From Sphingomonas sp. LC-1 (GTDB lineage: Bacteria; Pseudomonadota; Alphaproteobacteria; Sphingomonadales; Sphingomonadaceae): a stretch of DNA of 64,000 nt. The DNA is taken from contig NZ_JANZXB010000005.1 of NCBI RefSeq assembly GCF_025371035.1, positions 62,001 through 126,000 of the forward strand, written 5' to 3'. Positions 8,061-16,708 of this stretch are shown one piece after another. Within the stretch, counting starts at the first letter, position 1. The number at the start of each line of letters is the position of its first letter. The translations under genes and the position numbers were made by a program. A model generated the notes under the pieces. That model searched no databases. It saw only the letters and a list, made by a program, of their open reading frames with translations, and was not told where the DNA came from.

Positions 8061-9764
8061 ATGGCTCACCACCCCTTCTCCAGCCGATGGGTTTTGGCGA
8101 ATGGCCGCTTGGTGCCCGCGATGGCTGGTTTGCTCGCTAGGCTCGCTGGGGATCGTCGCGGCAATGTGATGGCGTTGTGGGTGTTCTCGCTCATTCCGTT
8201 GGTGGCGCTCGTCGGTTCGGCGATCGACCTCGGCACGGGCTATGTGACCCGTAAGCAGATGCAGATCGCCTGCGACGCAGGCGTGCTCGCGGGGCGCCGT
8301 GCCATGACGGCCGGTGCGGTTGATGACACGGTGCGGGCGGAGGCAACCAAGTTCTTCAACTTCAACTACAGGCAGGGCTTGTACGGCTCGAAGCCGTTCA
8401 CCCCGTCCATCAGCAGCACGACGACATCGAAGACGACGGTCGTGATCGACGCCGCCACCACCGTTCCGACATCGATCATGCGAATATTCGGCTTCACCGA
8501 ACTGCCGGTAAAGGTCAGTTGCAACGCATCGCAGGACTTTGTGAATACCGACATCGTCTTCGTGCTGGACACGACCGGGTCGATGGCGGACAAGGCGACT
8601 CCCAGCGATACATCGACCAAGATCCAGGCATTGCGTGCCGCCGTGCTGGCCCTGTACGACCAGCTGGCACCGATCCAGACGCAATTGACCGCGTCCGGCA
8701 TGCGCCTGCGATATGGCGTGGTGCCCTATTCCAGCGCCGTGAATGTCGGAAAGGCGATCCGAGCGGCCAACCCGAACTACATGCTTTCCGGTCCTTGGAC
8801 TTATCAGTCCCGGGAGGTCGTGACGGACAATCGAAGCTCATCCAGCTGTTCCCAGCTTAATGGTAACTACAATTTCTGGCAGGGTCGCTGCACCTATTTC
8901 AACTATGCACCCCGATCGTTCGACACCTCAAACTATGTCTCCGGCGCGACCGTCGACGTGGGGCCGCTGATCGGAACGGCAAATTCGTCGGGCGTTACGC
9001 CCACCAATACTACGTCGAAGAGGGTTAGCTGGGCTGGCTGTATCGAGGAACGGCAGACCGTTCGTATGAGTGCGACCGAAGCAGCCATTCCTGCGGGCGC
9101 GACCGATCTCAACATCAATCTGATACCGAGCACCGAGGCCACCAAGTGGAAGCCCTATTGGCCGGACATCGAGTATTTGAGTTATAAGTATCAAGAGCTT
9201 TCCAATGATCCGTACAAACCACAGGTCGCATGCCCGACGGCCGCGGCTGCTATGCAGGTTTGGACCAAAGGCGATCTCAAAAACTATCTCGACACGCTAA
9301 TTCCGGACGGCGGCACCTATCACGACAACGGGATGATGTGGGGTGCGCGCTGGGCGTCTTCCGGGGGCATATTCGGTCCGGCCAATCCCGATACGTACAA
9401 CACGATGCCGGTCAAGAAGTACATCATCTTCATGACCGACGGAACATTTGCTACCGGCTATTCCTATCTTTATTCATCTTATGGCATCGAGCAACTGGAT
9501 GCTAGGGTGACGCCGGGTGGCGGGTGGTCCAACCAGACGGACCAGCTCGCCCGCCACCAGCAGCGCTTCAACCTATTGTGCTCGCAGGCGAAGTCCATGG
9601 GATATTCGGTGTGGGTGATCGGCTTTGACACCGCGCTCGACGCTTCGCTGACGAATTGCGCGAGCACGCCCAGCCAGGCATCGACCTCCTCGGACCAGGC
9701 GGCATTGATGGCGCGCTTCGTCGAGATCGGCAAGAACATCGGGGCGCTGAGGCTTACGCAATGA
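8061..9764 (+). CDS. TadG-like pilus-assembly protein with von Willebrand A domain
   Basis: 567 residues. The N-terminus has the TadE/TadG signature (DRRGNVMALWVF) with one membrane helix, about residues 38-57, followed by ACDAGVLAGRRAM. A VWA domain begins near 163 with a metal site D170-x-T172-x-S174 (FVLDTTGSM) and continues to the end (KKYIIFMTDG, WVIGFDTAL). A long insert of about 200 residues separates the first VWA strands. Proteins of this family sit in the inner membrane and act with Flp/Tad pili or surface adhesion. A shorter start at M21 is possible. The next gene overlaps by ATGA. No Tad ATPase, secretin or prepilin peptidase gene is present nearby. Confidence 0.85.
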   Translation: MAHHPFSSRWVLANGRLVPAMAGLLARLAGDRRGNVMALWVFSLIPLVALVGSAIDLGTGYVTRKQMQIACDAGVLAGRRAMTAGAVDDTVRAEATKFFNFNYRQGLYGSKPFTPSISSTTTSKTTVVIDAATTVPTSIMRIFGFTELPVKVSCNASQDFVNTDIVFVLDTTGSMADKATPSDTSTKIQALRAAVLALYDQLAPIQTQLTASGMRLRYGVVPYSSAVNVGKAIRAANPNYMLSGPWTYQSREVVTDNRSSSSCSQLNGNYNFWQGRCTYFNYAPRSFDTSNYVSGATVDVGPLIGTANSSGVTPTNTTSKRVSWAGCIEERQTVRMSATEAAIPAGATDLNINLIPSTEATKWKPYWPDIEYLSYKYQELSNDPYKPQVACPTAAAAMQVWTKGDLKNYLDTLIPDGGTYHDNGMMWGARWASSGGIFGPANPDTYNTMPVKKYIIFMTDGTFATGYSYLYSSYGIEQLDARVTPGGGWSNQTDQLARHQQRFNLLCSQAKSMGYSVWVIGFDTALDASLTNCASTPSQASTSSDQAALMARFVEIGKNIGALRLTQ

Positions 9765-10357
9765 CGAGGCTGCAGGTGCCCCGACTCGCTTTCCTGCTAT
9801 CGGACAGGCGCGGCGCCTCGGTCGTGGAGTTCGCCATCGTCGCTTTGCCCGCCATTGCGATCATGTGCGGTCTGTTCGACCTGGGTTACCGGCAATATGT
9901 CGCGATCCAGGTGCAGGATGCTCTGGACCGTGCGGCCCGGCGGGTCACCGTGGGACCGAACACCACGAGCGCGCAATTGACGGCCATGGTCAAGGACAGC
10001 GTTTCGGGGATCGCAAAGACTGCGACGGTCATCGTCGTACCCACCAGCTACGGCAAGTTCCAGCAGGTGTCCAAGGCCGAGCCCATCACCACCGACACGG
10101 TACCGCTGGGGACCTATAATAGCGGTGACTGCTTCACCGACATAAACGGCAACGGCATATGGGATGCGGATGCCGGGAGGGCAGGGACCGGGGGTTCGGA
10201 CGACGTGGTGCTTTACACCGCTACCGTGACCTATCCCGAGATCGTGCCCATGAGCAAGCTGATGGGGTGGAGCGCCGTCACGAAATTGACCGCGACGACG
10301 ATGCTGAAGAACCAGCCCTATGCCTCCCAAGCCGAACCCGTGACGATATGCAATTGA
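9761..10357 (+). CDS. TadE-like pseudopilin
   Basis: 198 residues, translationally coupled to the TadG-like gene (ATGA). The N-terminus MTRLQVPRLAFLLSDRRGAS followed by VVEFAIVALPAIAIMCGLF is the TadE prepilin-like pattern: basic lead, glycine, conserved Glu (E23) and one hydrophobic helix. The remainder is a periplasmic domain with one pair-forming cysteine region near the end. It overlaps the next gene by 10 bases. Expected role: minor pilin-like component anchored in the inner membrane, working with the two neighbours. Confidence 0.85.
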   Translation: MTRLQVPRLAFLLSDRRGASVVEFAIVALPAIAIMCGLFDLGYRQYVAIQVQDALDRAARRVTVGPNTTSAQLTAMVKDSVSGIAKTATVIVVPTSYGKFQQVSKAEPITTDTVPLGTYNSGDCFTDINGNGIWDADAGRAGTGGSDDVVLYTATVTYPEIVPMSKLMGWSAVTKLTATTMLKNQPYASQAEPVTICN

Positions 10358-11130
10358 GGGCGTTTGGGAAGCATCTGCGGGCCCTTGCAGGCCAGCGGCG
10401 GGGCGTGGCCCTGATCGAGTTCGCGATTGCGGCACCATTGGTCCTCCTGCTCGGTTTGGGGGGCGTCGAGCTGGGAAACTATGTCGTTGCGAATTTGCGC
10501 ATCTCGCAGATCGCGATGGCGGTTGCCGACAATGCGGGACGGGTGCGGACGACCATCGACGAAGCGGATATAGCCGAGATCATGATTGGCGCGATGAAGA
10601 TGGGGGAGCCGCTGTCCCTCGCCACCAACGGCCGCATCATCCTTTCCGATCTGGAGCAGCGCACGTCGACCACGGGGACCAACGGCAAGGGGCCGGTATC
10701 CACCAGCAATCCGGAGGGCTATCGGCAATGGATCAGGTGGCAACGCTGCGCGGGGGCGTTGACGGTGGTCTCGTCACTGGGTGGTCCGCTGGACGGCGCC
10801 GGCATGGCCGTCACCAATCTGGACGACACCACCAATGACGATCATGGGGCCGTCGAGGGGGCGTCTGCTATCGACGGAATGGGGAAAGCCGGTAATCAGA
10901 TTGCCGCGTCGAAGGACACTGCCGTGATGGTCGTCGAGATCGTGTACAATTACCGACCTCTCGCTCCCGTGGGCATGATCACCTCAATGCTCGGCACGCC
11001 GCAAATCAGGCGGGTCATGGCCTTCAATGTTCGCGAGCGGACCGCCTATTCGTTGCGGAACGATGGCAAACTGTCGGGCACCAAACGCGCGGATTGCCGT
11101 CTCTTTGCCGCAGCAGTCCCGACGGCGTGA
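10348..11130 (+). CDS. Second TadE-like pilus-assembly protein
   Basis: 260 residues. The start ATG lies in the last codons of the previous gene, which sets the frame and the start. The N-terminal motif QRRGVALIEFAIAAPLVLLL has the conserved Glu (E24) and a single membrane helix of about 20 residues. The rest is a periplasmic domain of about 210 residues with no enzyme motif. Together the three genes form a TadG-TadE-TadE cassette under one promoter. The 236 bp after it, up to the convergent TolC gene, hold nothing I recognise. Confidence 0.8.
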   Translation: MQLRAFGKHLRALAGQRRGVALIEFAIAAPLVLLLGLGGVELGNYVVANLRISQIAMAVADNAGRVRTTIDEADIAEIMIGAMKMGEPLSLATNGRIILSDLEQRTSTTGTNGKGPVSTSNPEGYRQWIRWQRCAGALTVVSSLGGPLDGAGMAVTNLDDTTNDDHGAVEGASAIDGMGKAGNQIAASKDTAVMVVEIVYNYRPLAPVGMITSMLGTPQIRRVMAFNVRERTAYSLRNDGKLSGTKRADCRLFAAAVPTA

Positions 11131-11366
11131 CGGCAACCGGCAGGAGCGTTACCAAGCGCTTCGCAACGGCCTGCTCGAAGATGCTCGGTTCGACGAGGGC
11201 CTTGCGTCGGTTCGCGATGGAAGCTGATGGCCTGCGGTGCACCATCTCTGTGCCCATATCGCCCTTGGCGGAGCAGCCGGATAAGGGGTGAAATCGGTGA
11301 GTCTCGGGGCTGGAGATCGACAAGCCATGCCGCCAGACCCGGAACCAAACCTACTTCGCCCGTCAG

Positions 11367-12818
11367 CTATTCCAGCCCCAAAGCCACCCGATCGGCGGTA
11401 GCGGCGGCGAGTTCGGCGCGGGCGGCCGCGATCCGGGCCTGAGCGTCGATCAGGCGGACCCGCGCGTCGTTCGCCGTCTCCTCGCGCTGGTTGACCAGAA
11501 AGAAATCGCTCGACCCCAGCTCGAACCGTCGCCGCTCGGCAGCGGCGAGCCGTTCGGCAAGCTGGCGTTCCTGCTCCGCGATCGAAGCCAGCTTCTCGGC
11601 CGCGCCCACGCCGATCGTGATCCCCTCGACTTCGACCGTGATCTGATCGCGCAGAAAACGGCTGCGCGCCGACAGTGCGTCCATTTCGGCCTGCGCTTCA
11701 ACGATCCGCCCTTTTGCCGCCCGGTTCTGAAGCGGCATCGAAAAGCGGAAGCCGACCGCCGCCTCCAGGGGCGTCCGCGAGGAACCGCCAAGCCCCACGG
11801 GCCCGACGTCCTTGCCCACCTCGCCGCGCAGGTCGAGCCGGGGGCGGAGATCGTTCTGCGCCAAAGCGAGACGGGCGGCCCCCTGATCGATACGGGTCAG
11901 CAGCATCTGGAGGTCGGGGCGTCGCCGTTCGAAATCGTTTCGGGCAGCGGCGGCGACGCCGGCCAGTGCATTGGCGTCAGGGGGCAGGCGCTCCGGCCCG
12001 ACCAGCAAAGGATCACCGGCGGCATCGCGGAAATACAGGGAGAGCGCATTGGCCGCTGCTTGGAAATCACCCTCAGCCCGAACCACCAAGGCGCGGCGGC
12101 GAACGAGATTCTGGTCGTTCTCGGCGAGCAAAATGTCGGGCCGCGCGCCAAGCTGTACCTGGCGGGCAAGGCCGCCGCGACGGCTTTCCGACAGCGACAG
12201 AAGGTCGCGATAGGCACGCAGTCGCAGGCCCGCCGCGACCCAGTTCTGATAGGCGTCGATCGCGCGCCGCTGTACGCCGATCGCCACGGCCTGACGCTCG
12301 AATTGCGCGATGTCGATGTCGCCGGAGGCCAATGTACGCCGCGTCCGGCGCTCGTCGATCAAGCGATCGCGGAGCAGCGAATAGAGCGCGCCGACCTTCA
12401 CCTCGCCGAGGCGGTTGGTGTAGTTCTCGTCCTCATAGACCGGGAAGCCACCCCGGCTGACGCGATAATTGCCATAGACGTAACCGCCATTGTCGGTCAG
12501 CGGACGGGTGGCGCGGGCCGAGGCGATGGTCCCGTCATAATAGCCCAAAGTACGCGAGCGGCCCTCGGCATCGAACACCGTGTCGAACGCGCCGTTGGCG
12601 GTGATGGCGCGCCCCTCTGCGGCGCGTATCTTGGCGAGCGCCTCGACGATCTGCGGGGCCGCGCGGGCAGAGGCGCGCAGCACCTCGTCCAGGGTCAGCG
12701 GACTCGTCGTGGGCACCGACGCGGGGGCGGGGTTCGCCTCAATCCGCTGCGCCGTCGCGGGGAGGGCAATGGCTGGCGGAACGATCAGCGCCGACAGGAG
12801 CAGAAGCGGCCGGATCAT
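11367..12818 (-). CDS. TolC-family outer-membrane channel protein
   Basis: 483 residues. A signal peptide (MIRPLLLLSALIVPPA, cleavage near ATAQ) precedes two TolC/OEP repeats: long heptad-rich helices (IVEALAKIRAAEGRAI in the first, VEAQAEMDALSARSRF in the second) with short strand regions between. Length and architecture fit the outer-membrane partner of type I secretion or tripartite efflux. It is the last gene of the ABC-HlyD-TolC operon and overlaps the HlyD stop by four bases, so it is dedicated to this system rather than a shared housekeeping TolC (inference). Confidence 0.9.
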   Translation of the reverse strand: MIRPLLLLSALIVPPAIALPATAQRIEANPAPASVPTTSPLTLDEVLRASARAAPQIVEALAKIRAAEGRAITANGAFDTVFDAEGRSRTLGYYDGTIASARATRPLTDNGGYVYGNYRVSRGGFPVYEDENYTNRLGEVKVGALYSLLRDRLIDERRTRRTLASGDIDIAQFERQAVAIGVQRRAIDAYQNWVAAGLRLRAYRDLLSLSESRRGGLARQVQLGARPDILLAENDQNLVRRRALVVRAEGDFQAAANALSLYFRDAAGDPLLVGPERLPPDANALAGVAAAARNDFERRRPDLQMLLTRIDQGAARLALAQNDLRPRLDLRGEVGKDVGPVGLGGSSRTPLEAAVGFRFSMPLQNRAAKGRIVEAQAEMDALSARSRFLRDQITVEVEGITIGVGAAEKLASIAEQERQLAERLAAAERRRFELGSSDFFLVNQREETANDARVRLIDAQARIAAARAELAAATADRVALGLE

Positions 12819-13888
12819 TTCAGCTTGCCTGCCTTGGCCGCGATCTTCTTGTCGTCGTCCTTGTCCGCGCCCTTATCGGTCGCGGTTTGGCCAAATTCCA
12901 AGGGGAAGTCGTTGAGTTGGCGCCACAGCTCATAGCCGACCGTGACGGTCTCGCCTTGCACCCAACCCTGTACCTTGCCGCCCAGCCGGACGAAGCGGCG
13001 TGCGGGCCAGGCGGGCTTGCCCGGCACCGGTTCGACGAGGATGCGGAACAGCCCTTGTGCATTGGCATTGGGATCGATCGTGCGAACCCGGCCATCGAAA
13101 AAGCCATAGGCGACCGATGGCCAGCCACTGAACTGGATCGCGGGCCAGCCTTCGAACTCCAGCCGAACCGGGCGCCCCGGTCGCAGCAGTGGCACGTCAC
13201 GGCCGTCGATCAGCAACTCGACCGCCCGCTCGACCTGTTCGGGCGCGACCACCGCCAGCGCGGTGCCGGCCGACACCAGCGCGCCGCCCGCCGCGGCGTT
13301 GAGGTTCTGGATACGACCATCGCGCGGGGCACGAACCAACTGGGCCGACTGGCGATTGAGCTGGACCTCTATCCGGTTCAGCTTGGCGCGGGACTCCGCC
13401 AGCTTGGCCCCCGAGTCCGCGACCTTGATCTGTGCCTGCTCATAATCGCGCCGCGACGCCAATCCTTCGGAAAATAGCTGGCGCGTGCGATTGACATCGA
13501 TCGAGGCGACCGATTGGGACTGGCGAACCGAGGCGATCTCCGCCTGCACCTGCGCGCGCTCGGCGGCGAGGCGGGACAGCAAATTGGGGTCGAGGTCGAC
13601 AATGCGGGCGATCGGGTCACCGCGCTTCACATGCTGGCCGTCATGGACATACCAGCGCTCGACCCGCCCCGGCACCAGTGCGGTCACGTCCTGTGCCCGA
13701 TCCTGTGGATCGAGCGAGACGACCTGTCCTCGGCCTTGCGCGGTTTGCAGCCACGGCACGAAGAACAGAATGAAGATCGCCGCCGCGATACCCACCGCCA
13801 GCATCCAGGCGATGGCGACGGTGACCCGTGGCGGACGCAGCGACCCAAGCGTGCGGAAATGGGCGAGATGCTCAGGCAGATGCGACAT
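12815..13888 (-). CDS. HlyD-family periplasmic adaptor protein
   Basis: 357 residues. One N-terminal inner-membrane helix (about 24-47) is followed by a lipoyl/biotinyl-like half motif (ALVPGRVERWYVHDGQHVKRGD) and a coiled-coil hairpin (about 105-175). The second lipoyl half (VRAPRDGRIQNLNAAAGG) and a beta-barrel domain complete the membrane-fusion-protein layout. The C-terminus is rich in Lys and Asp. It overlaps the ABC gene by 17 bases and the TolC gene by four. It should bridge the inner-membrane ABC protein and the outer-membrane channel. Confidence 0.9.
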   Translation of the reverse strand: MSHLPEHLAHFRTLGSLRPPRVTVAIAWMLAVGIAAAIFILFFVPWLQTAQGRGQVVSLDPQDRAQDVTALVPGRVERWYVHDGQHVKRGDPIARIVDLDPNLLSRLAAERAQVQAEIASVRQSQSVASIDVNRTRQLFSEGLASRRDYEQAQIKVADSGAKLAESRAKLNRIEVQLNRQSAQLVRAPRDGRIQNLNAAAGGALVSAGTALAVVAPEQVERAVELLIDGRDVPLLRPGRPVRLEFEGWPAIQFSGWPSVAYGFFDGRVRTIDPNANAQGLFRILVEPVPGKPAWPARRFVRLGGKVQGWVQGETVTVGYELWRQLNDFPLEFGQTATDKGADKDDDKKIAAKAGKLK

Positions 13889-15557
13889 TGGCGTCCTCCT
13901 GGCTGATGGCGGACCGAAGATCGGCCAGGTGCTCGAAGCGGCGCTGCTCGGTCAGGCCCAGATAGAGATATCCATCCAACTCCAGATCCTCGGGGCGGCC
14001 GGTACAGAGCAATACCGTCGTGCCGTGCGCCTTGAGATGCCGCAGAGCCGCCGACAGCCGCTCGGGTGGCAACAGGTCGAAAAGCTGGCCCAGGAGAAGC
14101 AATTTGGGGCGGACCAGAAGCGCATTGGCCAGCTTCAGGGCCATGGTCTCGCCCACGCTGAGCGGATAACCGGTCGAACCGAGCGGCGTGTCCAATCCCT
14201 GGGGCAGGCTGGCAAGGCGGCGTTCCAGCCCCACCATTGCCAGCGCTTCCATCGCGCCTTCGCCAATGTCCCCAGACGCAAGCCGCAGATATTCGCGGAT
14301 CGTGACCTCGACGATCGTCGATCGATCGAGCACGGTAACGTCCGACCGCAGATGATACATGTCGAACGACCCCAGATCGGTGCCCCCGATCCGGACCAGG
14401 CCGCGGTCGGGCACGGCATGACGCTTCAGCAACATCGCCAATCGGCGTTCGGCGCCGGGTTCGGCGACCGTCACAAGCTGCTCTCCAGCCGCGAGGGTCA
14501 GGGTGTAGCGCGCGTCGTTGAAGACGACGTCGGTCAGCTTGACCGATCCGTCGCGTGGGCCGCTCTCACCGCGCACCTTCGGCTCCTGGGGAATGGCGAA
14601 CAGCAACGATAGCTCCTCGGAGCTGGCCGCCAGATCGTAGAAGGTGTCGAGATACAGGCCGAGTTGCGAAATGCCGTAAAAGACCCCCGAAAGGATCAAC
14701 TCCGCTGCGACCAATTGGCCGAGCGACAATTGCCCCCGGAGGATCAACATGCCGCCGAGCAGCAGCAAACCGGCGCTCGCAAAGGCGTAGATCAGCAGGA
14801 AGGCCACCGTCTGTGCGAACTGATATCGAAAGTACCGGCGATGGGTATCGACATAGCTGGCGGTCATCGCCTCCGACCGGACCATGGCGAAGTCGAGATG
14901 GCGAAGCGACTTGTAGAAGCCGTTCGATCCGCCGACGCTTTCCAGCCAGCGGGCCGCATTGTGCTTGGCATGGCTCAGCGCCACGGCACCGCTGATCGCA
15001 CCGCGCCGCCACAACAGCCAAACCAGCAAAAGCGCTGCGACCAGCACGACGTTGAAGGCTAGAAAGACGGGGTGATAGAAGCTGGTGATCGTCAACCCGA
15101 TCACGGCTTGCAGCACGATGGTGAAGCCGCCGATGACCAGGCTGGGCACCGACTTCTGAACGACGACCAGGTCGAAATAACGATTGAACAGATCGCCGCG
15201 ATTGCCGTCGGCAAAGAACGGATCCTGCGCATGGACCGCGCGAAGGGTCACCTCGGCCACGACGCGCGAAAACAGGCGCCGTTCGAACGCCGCCATGATC
15301 CAGACTCGAAGCGCGCTCAGCGCGGCCACCATCAACAAGAGGAGCAGCAAGACCCCGGACAGCGCCCATAAAGGCGCAGGCATCGCGGTGTTGGCGACGC
15401 TGTTGATCAGCAACTGAACCGAAATGGGGGTGGCAAGTGCTAACAGACTGATCGCAATGGTATAGACGATGCCGAGCCTGACATAGGCGGCATCTGGGCC
15501 TATGATCTGCGACAGCCAGCCCGCCGCATCGCGAAATCCCAATCGCTCCGTCGCCAA
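13872..15557 (-). CDS. ABC-transporter-like membrane protein with degenerate, probably inactive ATPase domain
   Basis: 561 residues: a six-helix ABC exporter membrane domain (about 25-310) and a nucleotide-binding-domain fold (about 335-550). Each ATP-binding motif is altered. At the Walker A position there is AEPGAERRL (about 365-373) with no GK[ST]. The Q-loop reads VTVLDRSTIV without Gln. The signature is LSVGE (466-470). The Walker B end is LLLLGQ (486-491), so both the Asp and the catalytic Glu are lost. The H-loop reads LLCTGRP without His. The frame is intact and hydrophobic packing is kept, so this is not a simple pseudogene. The start is TTG, set by AAGGGGGA about seven bases upstream. 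First gene of the operon with HlyD and TolC. Confidence 0.85.
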   Translation of the reverse strand: MATERLGFRDAAGWLSQIIGPDAAYVRLGIVYTIAISLLALATPISVQLLINSVANTAMPAPLWALSGVLLLLLLMVAALSALRVWIMAAFERRLFSRVVAEVTLRAVHAQDPFFADGNRGDLFNRYFDLVVVQKSVPSLVIGGFTIVLQAVIGLTITSFYHPVFLAFNVVLVAALLLVWLLWRRGAISGAVALSHAKHNAARWLESVGGSNGFYKSLRHLDFAMVRSEAMTASYVDTHRRYFRYQFAQTVAFLLIYAFASAGLLLLGGMLILRGQLSLGQLVAAELILSGVFYGISQLGLYLDTFYDLAASSEELSLLFAIPQEPKVRGESGPRDGSVKLTDVVFNDARYTLTLAAGEQLVTVAEPGAERRLAMLLKRHAVPDRGLVRIGGTDLGSFDMYHLRSDVTVLDRSTIVEVTIREYLRLASGDIGEGAMEALAMVGLERRLASLPQGLDTPLGSTGYPLSVGETMALKLANALLVRPKLLLLGQLFDLLPPERLSAALRHLKAHGTTVLLCTGRPEDLELDGYLYLGLTEQRRFEHLADLRSAISQEDANVASA

Positions 15558-15737
15558 GACAATCCCCCTTCACACGATGAGCGCGCCGATAATGGCCGTT
15601 TTTTGCCGGACTGTTGCTGGATCTTTATAAAAGGTACGTTCCGGCTTAATCCATGTGATGCCAGGATAATGACAAATGCGTCATGTGGCCAATCGGAATG
15701 TTGATGGCGGGCCCATAGAAAATGGCTATGGCAAGAT

Positions 15738-16643
15738 ATGCCCACTCTGCGTCAACTCGAATATCTGGTCACGATCGCGGATACGGGATCGTTCGCGCTG
15801 GCGGCACGGGTCGCCCATGTGTCGCAACCAACGCTCAGCCAACAGGTCCGCACGCTCGAGGAACGGCTCGGCACCAAGCTGCTCGAGCGCAGCGCGACGG
15901 GGGCGATGCTGACGCCCGTCGGGCGCAGTATCGTGGCGACGGCGCGACGGATGTTGAGCGATGCCAGTGACATCGCTGCACTGGCGGCGGGTGCCTCGGA
16001 CAAGCTGACAGGGACCTTGCGACTGGGGACGACGCCCACGCTCGGGCCGTATCTTCTATCCCCTATCATCGCCGAACTGCACCGCATGGCACCGCAGCTA
16101 CGGTTGCATGTGCGCGAGGGGATACCCGACGAACAGGTGCTGGAGCTGTCGCGCGGCAATATCGACGTGGTGCTCGGACCGTTGCCCATGACCGGGGAGG
16201 ACCTAACGATCGAGCCGCTCTTCCGCGAACCATTGCACCTGGTGGCGGCGCTCGATCATCCGATCGACCTTGGCGTACAGACCGCGCATGAGGCGTTGGC
16301 GGGCATTCCGCTGCTGACCCTGGACCCACGCCATCATCTTGCGCGACAGGCCGCCGAAGTCGCCGAGCGATATGGCATGACGATCGCGCCGGACTATTAC
16401 GGCACCAGCCTGGAAAGCTTGCACCAGATGGTCGCGAGCGGCCTTGGCTTCGCGCTTTTGCCGGGCCTCTATCTTCGGTCGCAGATCGGTGGGGCTACCG
16501 GTCTGAAGCTGTTGCCGGTCGAGGGCTGGCGCGTTCATCGGTCGATCGCGATCGCCTGGCGGCGGCAATCGCCCATGGGCGCGGCTTTCGGGCTGCTCGC
16601 CGATCATGTCCAGGGCTGTGCGCGGCAATTGCTGGAGCCATAG
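15738..16643 (+). CDS. LysR-family regulator, OxyR-like but without the redox cysteines
   Basis: 301 residues. The N-terminal HTH (about 3-62) reads LRQLEYLVTIADTGSFALAA and VSQPTLSQQVRTLEERLG, close to OxyR in pattern. The effector domain (about 90-295) aligns with OxyR through the segment LLTLDPRHHLARQAAEVAE. There the two cysteines that form the OxyR disulfide would be His and Val. The only cysteine in the effector domain is near the C-terminus. It therefore should not sense peroxide by a disulfide. It is divergent from the ABC-HlyD-TolC operon with 180 bp between, so it is the natural candidate regulator of that operon (inference). Confidence 0.85.
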   Translation: MPTLRQLEYLVTIADTGSFALAARVAHVSQPTLSQQVRTLEERLGTKLLERSATGAMLTPVGRSIVATARRMLSDASDIAALAAGASDKLTGTLRLGTTPTLGPYLLSPIIAELHRMAPQLRLHVREGIPDEQVLELSRGNIDVVLGPLPMTGEDLTIEPLFREPLHLVAALDHPIDLGVQTAHEALAGIPLLTLDPRHHLARQAAEVAERYGMTIAPDYYGTSLESLHQMVASGLGFALLPGLYLRSQIGGATGLKLLPVEGWRVHRSIAIAWRRQSPMGAAFGLLADHVQGCARQLLEP

Positions 16644-16708
16644 CGCGATACGGCTCGGGCAGCAGAAATATCGCGACGATTACCCGCACGAGGCGGAACC
16701 GCCCTTGT

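Noticed and set aside
15738-16643. Calling the LysR gene oxyR
   Set aside because: The HTH and fold are OxyR-like, but both disulfide cysteine positions are changed, so the peroxide-sensor name is not justified.
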